From: Clostridium_AD frigoriphilum
Lineage (GTDB): Bacteria > Bacillota > Clostridia > Clostridiales > Clostridiaceae
Assembly (NCBI RefSeq): GCF_036541405.1
Contig: NZ_JAZHFS010000015.1
Span: 1-64,000 of the forward strand
Length of the DNA: 64,000 bases
Direction of reading: 5' to 3'
A program made the translations under genes and the position numbers. A model generated the notes under the pieces. It saw only the letters and a program-made list of their open reading frames with translations, was not told the DNA's origin and ran no database searches. This document shows, one piece after another, positions 46,401 through 55,832 of this stretch; position 1 is the first letter of the stretch; the number at the start of each line of letters is the position of its first letter.

Positions 46401-46546
46401 AAATGCTTCAAAATGTAATAGCTAAATTTGAAGATCAAATTAAAAAAGATACTTTATCTGTCGAAATTGTATATAATATCGATAGAGAATACAAGACAGT
46501 AAAGATAAATGGTGAGGACTTACAATTAGATTTAGTTAAGTTATAA
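43445..46546 (+). CDS. ileS: Isoleucyl-tRNA synthetase
   Basis: A 1033-residue class I synthetase with an editing domain. HIGH lies in NGKPHIGHVL (near residue 55) and KMSKH in GLKMSKHKGNVL (near 595). Zinc cysteines are in the CPRCGTS and CPKCGK segments. The length and VQEG/editing region correspond to the longer IleS type. ATG follows AAAGGAG. It is controlled by the upstream T-box leader. Confidence 0.98.
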   Translation: MYKKIDPSKSFMDIENDVLKFWKEKDIIQKNFDLNKEGETFTFYDGPPTANGKPHIGHVLTRVMKDLIPRYKVMKGYNVPRKAGWDTHGLPVELEIEKKLGINGKPGIEAYGVEKFVEECKASVFSYVNMWKEMSERVGYWVDMDNPYVTYHNDYIESVWWALKQMWDKDLLYKGHKVMPYCPRCGTSLSSHEVAQGYKDVKEMSAYVKFKVKNEDKYILVWTTTPWTLPSNVALAVNKKYDYVEAVQEGETLILSRDLLGKLEGEYEVVREFKGEALLGLEYEQMFDFYTPKEKAFYVVHGDFVTLSDGTGIVHIAPAYGEDDNLLGKKYDLPLINLVDVEGKFVDCVTPWKGIFVKDADAKILEYLKENNVLYKAEKFEHSYPHCWRCDTPLLYYPRESWFVRMSSMRDKLIENNNKVNWMPDNVRTGRMGKFLEGVIDWSISRTRYWGTPLPIWECECGHRELIGSIAELNEKGIDVPDGIELHKPYIDNVHLKCPKCGKTMTRVEEVIDCWFDSGSMPFAQHHYPFENKEVFEANFPAQFISEAVDQTRGWFYTLLAISTTVFDTNPFENCIVLGHVLDKNGLKMSKHKGNVLSPFTILENQGADALRWYFYTASAPWLPSRFYEGAVIDAQRKFIGTLWNVYSFYVLYADIDNFDPTKYESFEAVNIMDKWMMSKLNSLVKDIDQHLTNYRITQGALELEDFIEELSNWYVRRNRSRYWVESLTEDKIGAYMTLYRVITTFAKISAPFIPFVTEELYQNLVVAFDKNAPESIHLCAWPEYREDQVDKALEEEMDVAYRTVKLGRSARNAANIKNRQPLSKMLVSSKSLPEYYGQIVKEELNIKEVELGADISKYVKFEIKPNLPVLGKPYGRLIPGIKKAIGAMNQMELAQTINKGNVVTINVNGTEIELDSEKLLVTMQGLEGYAFAGEGEMGVVLITHITDELKEEGNVREILSKIQNMRKESGFEVADKIRTYVSGNEMLQNVIAKFEDQIKKDTLSVEIVYNIDREYKTVKINGEDLQLDLVKL

Positions 46547-46559
46547 TTAATAATAGCAA

Positions 46560-46592
46560 AAGGGAGTATGTGGCAATTGTCACATACTTTCT
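46560..46592 (+). terminator. Intrinsic terminator
   Basis: AGTATGTG pairs with CACATACT, followed by TTCTTTTT, just after the ileS stop. Confidence 0.85.
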
Positions 46593-46745
46593 TTTTAATA
46601 GCTATAAAATTTGGATATGATCTGTAAAATTAGGAAATAAATAAGATAAGGTAACGATTAAGGAATATATTAACTGGCAATAATAAAAAGTATAGGTTAA
46701 GATTACTGTATTGGGACATACTTTAGTGTAAGTTCGTATTATAGC

Positions 46746-46774
46746 TTGAAATGAAAGGGTTTTATAAGTATAAT
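46746..46774 (+). promoter_or_regulatory. Sigma-A promoter of the CcpA-like gene
   Basis: TTGAAA, 17 bases, TATAAT, with the start codon 34 bases downstream of the -10. Confidence 0.82.
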
Positions 46775-46807
46775 GGTAAGATAAGAAAATAGTAGGAGTT
46801 GAGGAAT

Positions 46808-47806
46808 ATGGCTGCTTCAATAAAAGATGTTGCAAGAGAGGCGGGAGTTTCTATTGCCACAGTATCAAGAGTATTAAATGACATAGATGTTGTAAATGAA
46901 GACACCAAGAAAAAGGTAAAAGATGCTATAAAAAAATTATCATATAGGCCGAACATAGTTGCAAGAAGCTTAAAAACACAAAAATCTAGTACAATAGGAA
47001 TAATTATACCGGATATATCCAATCAGTTTTATCCTGAAATAGTTAGGGGTTGCGAGGATGTAGCTAATATTTATAATTATAATATTATGCTTTGTAATGC
47101 AGATTTAGACGTAGAAAAAGAAATGGAATCTTTAAGAATACTTAAGGAGAAAATGATAGATGGAGTTATATATATGAGTAATTCCATAGGAAATAATGTA
47201 ATAGAATTAATAAAAGAATTAGAAATGCCCGTGGTTCTTGTAGAGACAGCAGATGAACAAGGTATATTCCCTAGTGTTGCTATTGATAATGTAATGGCAG
47301 CAGCGGATGCAGTGAAATATTTGGCAAATAAGGGAAATAAAAATATTGCATATGTAGGGACTTCTATAGAAAAAGTAAATGCATTATCTCAAAGATATAC
47401 AGGCTATACAAAAGGACTTTCAGATATGGGAATAACTCTTAATAAAGATTTAGTCTATCATGGTGGAGTTAAGGCTAGAGACGGATATACAGGAATTAAT
47501 GTTATATTAGATACAGGTGCCCAGGTGGATGCCGTATTCTGTGCAAGTGATGAAATAGCTATGGGAGTAGTAAATGCATTAAGAGATAAATCTATTAATG
47601 TCCCAGAAAAGATAGATGTCATGGGTTTTGATGATATTTATTCAGCTTCAACATTTTATCCGAAGCTTACCACAGTATCTCAACCAATGTATGATATGGG
47701 TTCTGTTGGTATGAGAATGCTTATAAAATCTATAAACAATTTAGTAGTTGAGGAAAAACATTTTGTATTGCCTTATAGAATAGTGGAGAGAGATTCTTGT
47801 AAATAA
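46808..47806 (+). CDS. ccpA: LacI-family regulator, CcpA-like
   Basis: A 332-residue repressor. An N-terminal LacI-type helix-turn-helix (SIKDVAREAGVSIATVSRVLN) with hinge helix precedes a periplasmic-binding-protein-like domain. Along its length it is close to Bacillus CcpA (YNIMLCNADLDVEKEM, PSVAIDN, CASDEIAMG, TVSQPMYDMGSVGMRML), which with HPr-Ser-P represses or activates at cre sites for carbon catabolite control. A TTG at 46799 is in frame; the ATG at 46808 suits the GGAG site. Another LacI-family role cannot be excluded. Confidence 0.8.
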   Translation: MAASIKDVAREAGVSIATVSRVLNDIDVVNEDTKKKVKDAIKKLSYRPNIVARSLKTQKSSTIGIIIPDISNQFYPEIVRGCEDVANIYNYNIMLCNADLDVEKEMESLRILKEKMIDGVIYMSNSIGNNVIELIKELEMPVVLVETADEQGIFPSVAIDNVMAAADAVKYLANKGNKNIAYVGTSIEKVNALSQRYTGYTKGLSDMGITLNKDLVYHGGVKARDGYTGINVILDTGAQVDAVFCASDEIAMGVVNALRDKSINVPEKIDVMGFDDIYSASTFYPKLTTVSQPMYDMGSVGMRMLIKSINNLVVEEKHFVLPYRIVERDSCK

Positions 47807-47810
47807 ATAT

Positions 47811-47850
47811 AAGTCTTATTAAAACTACTTTAGTTTTAATAAGACTTTTT
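47811..47850 (+). terminator. Intrinsic terminator
   Basis: AAGTCTTATTAAAACTA pairs with TAGTTTTAATAAGACTT, then Ts. Confidence 0.9.
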
Positions 47851-47881
47851 ACATTTTTAATAAATTGGAGGTAATAAAGCT

Positions 47882-50800
47882 TTGAATATTAATGATAAAG
47901 TAGAAAAAATATTCTCATATTTACTCAGTATTAAAAATATGAATCAAAAAACTATAAGAAATATAAATGAATATGAAAAAGTATATTGGGAAAAAGAACT
48001 CCAAGATATTAGTGGATGTACTTTTAATATTGATGATAATAAAGATTACTGGTTAAGCATAGATGAGAGGGCAGAAAAATTATATCATCAGTTTCAAAAA
48101 ACATATTTACAATTAGAAAAAAACAGTGAAGACCTAGAGATAATTTGGTCAAATGGATTACTGAGTTGGGAAAAAGAGGATAAAAAAATAATTCATCCTA
48201 TCTTTACTACTAAAATGGAGATAAAATTTGATTCAAAGAAAAAGAGATTCACTTTAAAACCATATAATAATCAAACAAATGTGGAACTTGAATTTTTAAA
48301 TGAGTATTTGGAGGTAAACCTAGATAGCTTACTAAAAATTAGAAATAAAGCAAAAGATATGGCTTTGGATGTAAGAAATATTAAAATGGCTTCAAAAATA
48401 TTTGAAGAGTTAGCTATGCTTTTAAATTCTTATACGAAGGATGTCTATATTGATGATCTAAGTAGTGATTCTGATATATTATCTAAAACTAATATACAAT
48501 TTTATAATGCACCTTGCATAATACTTCGAAAGGTTGATACAAGACTTTGGAATATGGAATTAAATGATGTGTTATCACAAGTAAGAGCAGGATTCCATAT
48601 TCCTAAAACTGTAGAGGCGCTTGTCTCGGAAGAAGAAATAACGCAAGATGTTCAGACTTCTAATGAATGGAAGGAAGTAGGAGAAGACGTATTGTTTCCG
48701 CTACCTGCAAATGAAGAGCAAATGGAAATAACTAAAAAACTTTCTGAAAATTTTGGCGTAGTTATACAGGGGCCACCAGGTACTGGTAAAAGCCACTCTA
48801 TTGCTAATTTAATATGTCATCTTTTGGCTCATGGCAAAAGGGTATTAGTGACAAGTCAAACAGATAGGGCATTAAGGGTTTTGTCTAATAAAATACCAGA
48901 AGAGGTTAGAGCATTATGCATTAGCATACTAGGAAATGATACTAAGTCTCTGGAAGAATTGGATGAGTCTGTTAGAAAAATAACAGAAAGTTTATCAATG
49001 GACACTAAAGAATTGCGTAAGGAAATAAAACTTTTAAAATATAAACACAATAATTGTGTTGATACACAGAAAAGGCTATATAAAGAGCTAAAATGTATTG
49101 ATGACAGAGAGAATGAAAAGGTAGAATACGCGGGTCAAAAGTATACACTAATGCACATGGCTAAATGGGTTAAAGATAATGAAGTTAATCATTCGTGGAT
49201 AGTAGACAAGCTTGATTTTAATAAAGAAAACCTCTTAACTTCTGAAGAATTTAAAAGGCTAGTTACATTGTCATCTGTGATTACAAAACAGCAAATAGAT
49301 GAAATAGATAACATAGATAAATACGTAGCGATACTTCCAAGAGAAGAAGAGTTATGTGATGATATCGAGGAACTAATTAAACTAGGGCAGCAAAAACATA
49401 TTTATGAAGATGATATTAAGGACTTAAATAGTGTAAGTTCTATAGATTATGGAAATAGAAGATTACTTAAACTGGTAGATGATGCAATAGAAAAATTCGA
49501 AGCTTTTGATAATAGCTGGCTAGGTAATGTTATGAAATGTTATTACTCTAACAGTGAGCAGCAAGGTTTGTGGCAACAACTAGCACATAAAGGCAATGAA
49601 TATATAAAAGAGATAAGTAAATTAAAACAAGAATTAAATAATCATAAATTGGAATTACCATCAGGCATTGATATAAACACATTTAAAAATGATTTTGGTA
49701 TTATAGCAAAAACAATTAGCGAAAAAGGTAAACTAGGAGGTCTCTTTAAAATACTTCATGGGAATCTTAAATATATATTCGAGGGCTGCAAGGTAGATTA
49801 TGAGTGTATAAATACAAGCGAGCAAATAATTGTGGTTGATTTATATATAAAACTGCAGCTAGTAGAGAGAGAACTTAAAAATATTTGGAATAACACAGTA
49901 AAAGAATATGGTGGAAAACTTATCGATGATACAAATTTAAATTATGTAAGTGAAATAGTAGATGATATTAAGGGCATTTGCGAAATTATTAATTGGGACA
50001 AAACCTTTAAAAACAACATAATTAATTTTTTACCAGATAAAAACCTGAATGGAAGAAATCTGCCAAGTGATTCGTATTGGTATGATAAAGAAACGTATAT
50101 TCATCTCAAAAATGGATTTGAGAGTCTAAAGCACATAAATAGATATAATAAATTAAACCTAAAAATGGAAGAAATAAAGACAACCTTTAATAAGGATGGT
50201 TGCTTAGGAAAATTACAAGATGCTATAAATATAAGAAGTTTAAAGGGTGTACAAGCTGTTTATATAGAGATCAGAGAACTAATGCAGATAGCTCATAATG
50301 CGTTAGAGTTAAAAGAATTATGTTATAAATTGAAAATGTGCTGCCCCCTATTACTTGAAAATATTATAAATGATGAAGATAAAACCATAGAAGATTTAGA
50401 GAGTTTAAGTTTTGAAAAGGCATGGACATGGAGAAAATGGAATGATTATTTACAAAAATTAGAAGAGGCTGATATAGAAGCCCTAGAGAAAGATATTGCC
50501 CGGGAAAAAAGTAAAGAAAAGCAAATTGTAAGAGATCTTGTGTCTAAAAGAAGTTGGCTTAATCAAATAGAGAGGACTACAGAGGCGCAGAAACGAAGTC
50601 TATTTACGTGGATGGAAGCTATAAAAAGGATAGGAAAAGGTACGGGTACTCAGGCAGTAAAGTATAGAAAAATTGCACAAAAGGAAATGGATAATTGTAA
50701 GGATGTAATTCCTGTATGGATAATGCCAATAAATAGAGTTATGGAGAATTTGAAGCTAACAGATAATTTGTTTGACGTGGTAATCGTAGATGAGAGTAGT

Positions 50801-51961
50801 CAAAGTGACATATCGGCTATAACTGTTTTAATGAGAGCTAAAAAGGCGATTATTGTAGGGGACGAAAAGCAAATAAGTCCTGAAGCAATTGGAAAAGATC
50901 ATGCAATTGTTGAAACACTTATAAGTACTTATTTAGAGGATATTCCACATGCGGAGTGGTTTGATTTAAAGACAAGTTTGTATAATACTGCCCTAAGAGT
51001 ATTTCCGAGCAGGTTATTATTAAAGGAACACTTTAGATGCGTACCAGAGATAATTGGATTTAGTAATAAACTCTGCTACTCCAATGAAATAATACCTTTA
51101 AGGCGAATAGAAGAAAAAGAAAAAGTCGGACCATTTATAGTAACTTCAAAAGTGATAGGCGGATACAAGGACAAAACCAAGGCTTTAAATGTATTAGAAG
51201 CAGAGAGCATCGTAGCACAGATATTAGAGTGCTGTAGTAATGAAAGGTATAAAGACATGAGTATGGGAGTAATATCGCTTCTAGGAGACGCACAAGCTGA
51301 ATTAATACTAAGCATGTTAGTGGATAAACTTGGTATGGAGGAAATCTTGAAGCGAAGGCTTATATGTGGAGATGCATATTCATTCCAAGGTGATGAGAGA
51401 GATGTAATGTTCTTATCTATGGTTATTGCAAACAATGCCAAATTTGCAGCTTTAACTAAAGACTCTGATATAAGAAGGTTTAATGTAGCGGCTAGCCGTG
51501 CTAGAAATCAAATGTGGTTATTTCACTCAGTAGATTTAGAGGACCTTAATGATAAGTGTGTTAGATATGCTTTATTAAAATATTGTATAGATGAGAATGA
51601 ACCAAAGAAAGAGGATAAATCTGAAAAACATTTATTATTAAATGATTTTGAAGAAAATATAGGAAGACATATAAAGGAAAATGGGTATAAGATTACACCG
51701 AAAGTTAAAGTAGGAAAATATATTATAGATTTCGTTGTAGAAACAGACTTGTCTATACCTTCTAGCGATGATTTTTATAAAAAAATAGCAGTGAAATGTA
51801 TTGGAATGACTGGCGACGAAGATTATGACTGGCAAAAACAGTATGAAATGCAGATGTGCCTCGAGAGAGTTGGATGGGAGTTTTATAAAATACGTGCTAG
51901 TGAATTTTATAGAAATCCTAAATTAGTTATGGAGAAGTTGATTGAAAAATTAAAAAATTAA
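47882..51961 (+). CDS. Large SF1 helicase with degenerate PD-(D/E)XK-like tail
   Basis: A 1359-residue superfamily 1 helicase. N-terminal about 270 residues are unrecognised. Walker A QGPPGTGKS is near 297-305, a long helical insert spans about 340-930, then Walker B VVIVDESSQSD (near 965), motif III GDEKQ (near 993), FRCVPEI, motif V YSFQGDERDV (near 1167) and motif VI NVAASRARNQ (near 1200). The last 110 residues look like the REase tail of similar helicases, but the expected AVEC...D reads AVKCIG, so nuclease activity is doubtful. The start is a TTG after GGAGG. Family members are known as DNA/RNA helicases and some act in phage defence; the role here is open. Confidence 0.82.
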   Translation: MNINDKVEKIFSYLLSIKNMNQKTIRNINEYEKVYWEKELQDISGCTFNIDDNKDYWLSIDERAEKLYHQFQKTYLQLEKNSEDLEIIWSNGLLSWEKEDKKIIHPIFTTKMEIKFDSKKKRFTLKPYNNQTNVELEFLNEYLEVNLDSLLKIRNKAKDMALDVRNIKMASKIFEELAMLLNSYTKDVYIDDLSSDSDILSKTNIQFYNAPCIILRKVDTRLWNMELNDVLSQVRAGFHIPKTVEALVSEEEITQDVQTSNEWKEVGEDVLFPLPANEEQMEITKKLSENFGVVIQGPPGTGKSHSIANLICHLLAHGKRVLVTSQTDRALRVLSNKIPEEVRALCISILGNDTKSLEELDESVRKITESLSMDTKELRKEIKLLKYKHNNCVDTQKRLYKELKCIDDRENEKVEYAGQKYTLMHMAKWVKDNEVNHSWIVDKLDFNKENLLTSEEFKRLVTLSSVITKQQIDEIDNIDKYVAILPREEELCDDIEELIKLGQQKHIYEDDIKDLNSVSSIDYGNRRLLKLVDDAIEKFEAFDNSWLGNVMKCYYSNSEQQGLWQQLAHKGNEYIKEISKLKQELNNHKLELPSGIDINTFKNDFGIIAKTISEKGKLGGLFKILHGNLKYIFEGCKVDYECINTSEQIIVVDLYIKLQLVERELKNIWNNTVKEYGGKLIDDTNLNYVSEIVDDIKGICEIINWDKTFKNNIINFLPDKNLNGRNLPSDSYWYDKETYIHLKNGFESLKHINRYNKLNLKMEEIKTTFNKDGCLGKLQDAINIRSLKGVQAVYIEIRELMQIAHNALELKELCYKLKMCCPLLLENIINDEDKTIEDLESLSFEKAWTWRKWNDYLQKLEEADIEALEKDIAREKSKEKQIVRDLVSKRSWLNQIERTTEAQKRSLFTWMEAIKRIGKGTGTQAVKYRKIAQKEMDNCKDVIPVWIMPINRVMENLKLTDNLFDVVIVDESSQSDISAITVLMRAKKAIIVGDEKQISPEAIGKDHAIVETLISTYLEDIPHAEWFDLKTSLYNTALRVFPSRLLLKEHFRCVPEIIGFSNKLCYSNEIIPLRRIEEKEKVGPFIVTSKVIGGYKDKTKALNVLEAESIVAQILECCSNERYKDMSMGVISLLGDAQAELILSMLVDKLGMEEILKRRLICGDAYSFQGDERDVMFLSMVIANNAKFAALTKDSDIRRFNVAASRARNQMWLFHSVDLEDLNDKCVRYALLKYCIDENEPKKEDKSEKHLLLNDFEENIGRHIKENGYKITPKVKVGKYIIDFVVETDLSIPSSDDFYKKIAVKCIGMTGDEDYDWQKQYEMQMCLERVGWEFYKIRASEFYRNPKLVMEKLIEKLKN

Positions 51962-52072
51962 AGTAGATAAGAATTTTAGCATTGATTGAATTTTTATACT
52001 AATATTTGTTATATAGTTATAATCATAACAATATAATAATACTATAATTTTTTTAATAAGAGGGTGAGAGGA

Positions 52073-52507
52073 ATGGCTTGCAAAGTGGATAGCATAATAT
52101 ATATGATGTGGAAAAACAAAGAAGGTCAATCATTTAAAGTAGGAGAATTAAGTAAAAAAACTGGAAAGTATTATTTTAAATATGACATTAATGGTGTGGA
52201 AAATGCTAAAGAGTCTGGATTTTGTCCATTGCCGTATTTCCCTAAAGTAGACTCAAAGTATTTTAGAGAAGAATTATTTAGAACATTCTCGAAGTATATA
52301 CCAGGTCATGATAAAAAGGATAAAACATCTATTTTAAAAGAGTATGGCCTTGAAAAATATGATGACTTCGAATTATTAAAAAAAATCGGAGACAAAATGC
52401 TAGATGACAACATTGAATTTATTTCGCCTCTTGGTGAAGAAAAAACTATTTTGGATGAAGAACACAACATTCGGGAGGAAGAACATAGTGCTTTGGATGA
52501 AAAATAA
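52073..52507 (+). CDS. Small protein, possibly HipA N-lobe-like
   Basis: A 144-residue protein. The first 110 residues (MMWKNKEGQSFKVGELSKKTGKYYFKYDINGVENAKESGFCPLPYFP) resemble the N-terminal lobe of HipA-type proteins (vG-L-...-y-F-Y-...-LP), but no kinase domain follows. The tail is acidic (EEKTILDEEHN...). AAGAGGG is spaced for the ATG at 52073; a GTG at 52064 is in frame. It lies 111 bases after the helicase gene on the same strand and may work with it; both inferences are weak. Confidence 0.5.
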   Translation: MACKVDSIIYMMWKNKEGQSFKVGELSKKTGKYYFKYDINGVENAKESGFCPLPYFPKVDSKYFREELFRTFSKYIPGHDKKDKTSILKEYGLEKYDDFELLKKIGDKMLDDNIEFISPLGEEKTILDEEHNIREEEHSALDEK

Positions 52508-52515
52508 ATAAAAAC

Positions 52516-52570
52516 TTTAAAAGCGTGTAAAATGAAAATATATTTTCCATTTTACATGCTTTTATTTTTT
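52516..52570 (+). terminator. Intrinsic terminator
   Basis: AAAAGCGTGTAAAATG pairs with CATTTTACATGCTTTT (one G-U pair), then a long T-run. Confidence 0.9.
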
Positions 52571-52644
52571 TGACATAAAAATTGTTCTCACAACATAGAC
52601 ATGTAATTCATAAAATAAAATGAGTAATAATTTGGGGTGGTATT

Positions 52645-53712
52645 TTGTTATACGTACTAATCTTAGCAGGTGGAAAAGGAACAAGACTTTACCCTCTATC
52701 TCGTGCCCAAAATCCAAAGCAGTTTTTAAATATTATTAATAATAAGAGCTTTTTAAGAAGCACTGTGGATAGAATAAAATGTTTGGTTAGCAATGAAAAC
52801 ATCTATGTAGTTACTAATGAAGAGTACTTTGATAAAATTTGTGATGAACTTCCAGAGATTAAAAAAGAAAATATATTTGTAGAACCAAGTAATAAAGAGA
52901 CCGCTACATGTATTGGTCTATCTGCTGCAAAACTATTAAAACTAGACAAGGAAGCAACAATGATAGTGCTACCTTCTGATCACTATATAGAAAATGAAAG
53001 GGAGTTTAAAGAAACAGTACTACAAGGAGTTGAAATTGCAAACAAAAAAAGAGGTCTAGTAACCATAGGGGTACAGCCCACAAGACCAGAGACTGGTTAC
53101 GGTTATATAGAAATGGGCGATAGGATAAATGCAGATATGCCTACATTCAGAGTAGAGCGATTTTTAGAAAAACCTAACTCAGAAGTAGCAAAAGATTTGC
53201 TTATAAAAGGTAATTTTCTTTGGAATAGTGGTATGTTTGTATGGAGGGCAGATGTGTATTTACGTGAAATGGAAAAATATTTACCTAAGATGTATAAAAG
53301 ATTAATGACCATATATCAATCGTTAGAGACTGATGAGGAAAGTAATGTAATAAAAGAACAATATAATGAGATAGATGGAATATCTGTTGATTTTGGTATA
53401 ATGCAGAAAACCAGAAAGGCATTTGTTATAAAATGTGATTTTGTATGGGATGATATAGGGACGTTTGCAGCACTTTCAAGATTCCTAAACAATTTACGTG
53501 GTAACAATGTTTTGGGTAATACATTTATGGAAGAGAGCGAAAACTGTTCAGTATTTGGTAAAGATAGATTGATAATTGGATTTGGGATAAAGGATCTTAT
53601 AATTGTTGATGCGGGAGATGTAATACTTGTAATGGACAAAAATAAGGATCAGGAGATTAAACATTTAGTTAATGAACTTAAAGAAAGTAGTGAAACGGAG
53701 AAATATATATAG
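52645..53712 (+). CDS. manC: Mannose-1-phosphate guanylyltransferase
   Basis: A 355-residue nucleotidyltransferase that makes GDP-mannose for surface glycans. The GTP-binding start is LILAGGKGTRLYPLSR, followed by QNPKQFL; EPSNKETA and FLEKPN segments bind the sugar phosphate. It lacks the C-terminal isomerase domain of bifunctional ManC, as in other Firmicutes. The start is a TTG with GGGGTGG upstream. The last 88 codons are duplicated at 55834-56100. Confidence 0.92.
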   Translation: MLYVLILAGGKGTRLYPLSRAQNPKQFLNIINNKSFLRSTVDRIKCLVSNENIYVVTNEEYFDKICDELPEIKKENIFVEPSNKETATCIGLSAAKLLKLDKEATMIVLPSDHYIENEREFKETVLQGVEIANKKRGLVTIGVQPTRPETGYGYIEMGDRINADMPTFRVERFLEKPNSEVAKDLLIKGNFLWNSGMFVWRADVYLREMEKYLPKMYKRLMTIYQSLETDEESNVIKEQYNEIDGISVDFGIMQKTRKAFVIKCDFVWDDIGTFAALSRFLNNLRGNNVLGNTFMEESENCSVFGKDRLIIGFGIKDLIIVDAGDVILVMDKNKDQEIKHLVNELKESSETEKYI

Positions 53713-53764
53713 AAAGGTTTTAATAAGCTCCACTTGGGTGTTATGACTTGAGTGGAGCTTTTTT
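53445..53764 (+). repeat. Direct repeat, copy 1 (manC 3' end and terminator)
   Basis: This 320-bp segment recurs at 55833-56152 with only scattered substitutions and no indels (constant offset 2388). It covers manC codons 268-355, the stop and the terminator hairpin. Confidence 0.95.
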
Positions 53765-53766
53765 GT
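53722..53766 (+). terminator. Terminator of manC
   Basis: AAGCTCCACTTGGGT pairs imperfectly with ACTTGAGTGGAGCTT, then six Ts. Confidence 0.85.
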
Positions 53767-53889
53767 ATCTATATAAAGTTCATTTATCAATGATTTACCG
53801 CTTTATACATGCCATAATGGTTTTATAACAAAAAGCTATTATAGATAAACTTAGAATTATTAAATACCTTCACATTGCTAATTTTATGG

Positions 53890-55407
53890 TTATCTATCTG
53901 GAAGCGTTTTTATTTTATTTAATAATAACTTAAATCCGCTAGTTCGATAATAAAACGGAATAATTATTGCTAGTGTAACCAATGCTACTAGGATTGTTTT
54001 AGTTATAAGTTTCAACCATGAATCTATTATAATATGATTCGTAAATACGTTTATTATTGCAATAATAAATATGGTAAGAACTGCATTAATTATCAGTGTA
54101 ATATAATACTTTTTAACTGGTTCGTAGAAATACGTTTTAAACAGTAAATTTGGTTCATACCAAAAATAAGTAGTCAACCTTGCAATTAAAGAAGCAAACA
54201 ATATTCCAGACATTCCCATTAAATTGCCCATTATAATTGACAATATTAAATTTTCAATAGCTGCAATTATCATAATATATTTAGTTTGCATATAAAGCCC
54301 AGTTGCTTCTCGATAAGACCAAATTGGATGTATAACACTTCCAAAATAAAAATTTGCTATAATTGCAGCTAATATATAATTATTTAAAATAAATTTTGTT
54401 CCAAGCCAAACATAAATTAAATTATTAAATAGTATATAAAGACATACTGTTGAAAATGTACTAATGATAAAACTAATTGCTTGCATAGATTGAAATATTT
54501 CAAAACGTTTCTTAGGCTTTTCATTTACAATTAGATTACCAATACTTGCCGTTGCCGATGAATATATTATGTTAACAAAATTATTTAGTGCAATTATAAC
54601 TAAATTGTAATTTGAGTAAACTCCGACCCAAATAGTACCTACAAGGATTGAAATAAGAGTATTATCTGTGCCGTTAAGTAGTACACCAGATATTTTATAT
54701 AGAAAAATAGATTTCATATTTGCATATATACTTTTTTTTTCTGCCTGATCTAATGTATGATTAGATTTCTTTATATACGGATATAACTCATCCGCTTTTT
54801 TTGAGGCTATTAAATTATTTATTAAACTTGAAAAAACTTGGATTATCAAATATATAAAATAGTTCTTTAGTATCAATAGAGTAATTGATTGAAGCACTAC
54901 CCTACAGATATTAACTAGCATTTGATACTTTGTAACTACATAGTTCTTCTGATCAGCATCAATAATTGAGGTCTTATAAACGAATAAATATGATATTACT
55001 GTATTTGACAAGAAGAATAAATAATACACTTTAATAAACGGAATAGCTTTATCTAAATGAATTATATATCCTAAAAATGGTATCAAGGAAAGCCCAATAA
55101 TAGCTACTGCTAATGCAATAAAATTATATATTTTTCTATAAAATGCTATTAATGCTGTGATTTTATCATGATCATTTTCTGCTAATGGTTTATAAAAGCT
55201 ATAAACCATTGCAGTTCCAAGCCCTAGATCAGCCATTGAAAGCATCATTAGAAGGTCAGAAAAAAGTCCGTTAATTCCTAGATACCCTGCCCCTAATATT
55301 TTAATAAATATCGTTCTACTAATAAAACTTAATGCTAATGACGTAACTTGATTTGCCGTACCAAATATTATATTTCGCACTGTGTTTTTTGTTCTGCTAT
55401 TACTCAT
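53890..55407 (-). CDS. Polysaccharide flippase (Wzx/MATE-type exporter)
   Basis: A 505-residue integral membrane protein with about 12-14 membrane segments, matching oligosaccharide flippases (RfbX/Wzx) that move lipid-linked repeat units outward. Recognisable start: RNIIFGTANQVTSLALSFISRTIFIKILGAGYLGINGLFSDLL. The frame opens at 55422, but GAGGG is spaced for the ATG at 55407. It lies on the minus strand between the two copies of the manC repeat, which suggests insertion into this locus. No glycosyltransferases are next to it. Confidence 0.88.
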   Translation of the reverse strand: MSNSRTKNTVRNIIFGTANQVTSLALSFISRTIFIKILGAGYLGINGLFSDLLMMLSMADLGLGTAMVYSFYKPLAENDHDKITALIAFYRKIYNFIALAVAIIGLSLIPFLGYIIHLDKAIPFIKVYYLFFLSNTVISYLFVYKTSIIDADQKNYVVTKYQMLVNICRVVLQSITLLILKNYFIYLIIQVFSSLINNLIASKKADELYPYIKKSNHTLDQAEKKSIYANMKSIFLYKISGVLLNGTDNTLISILVGTIWVGVYSNYNLVIIALNNFVNIIYSSATASIGNLIVNEKPKKRFEIFQSMQAISFIISTFSTVCLYILFNNLIYVWLGTKFILNNYILAAIIANFYFGSVIHPIWSYREATGLYMQTKYIMIIAAIENLILSIIMGNLMGMSGILFASLIARLTTYFWYEPNLLFKTYFYEPVKKYYITLIINAVLTIFIIAIINVFTNHIIIDSWLKLITKTILVALVTLAIIIPFYYRTSGFKLLLNKIKTLPDR

Positions 55408-55832
55408 GTAATTTACCCTCATTTGAAGTCATATTAATCCTCATTTGTTTTTTATTCATTAATAGCTCCTAACTGATTTTTAATAAATCAAAATACTTTT
55501 ATTTAAACGAAGTTCTGTCTAGGTTTCTTATTTAATTTAAGCAAAATTTTACAATGAAACATATGTCGACTTTTATACACTATAACATAAATATGTCGTA
55601 AACTGTATAACTGCGCATATTAAATAAATAATTAAGTAACCATATTAATATGGTCAATACCGGTATTCCAGCGGACTTAATATAATATTTAATAATTTAA
55701 AAAAATATGCCCTAAATACCTTCAATGGGTATTCTATCTGTTTGATTTTTAGTATGAGGTTAATTCTTTTTATGTGTAAAAAATAGCAAGCTCAGGCAAG
55801 CCTTTGCAAAGACCCCAGGGGTGTTTATTTTG
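55408..55832. other. Intergenic region upstream of the flippase gene
   Basis: About 425 bases. The left half is AT-rich and should hold the flippase promoter. Just before the repeat (about 55789-55825) is a short GC-richer segment with CTTTGCAAAG and ACCCCAGGGGT palindromes, unlike the surroundings; it may mark the junction of an old rearrangement. No gene is seen. Confidence 0.4.

Noticed and set aside
55789..55825. Possible insertion-sequence end before the second manC repeat
   Set aside because: Only short palindromes are present; there is no matching inverted repeat at the other side and no transposase in the window. Kept only as a possible rearrangement junction.
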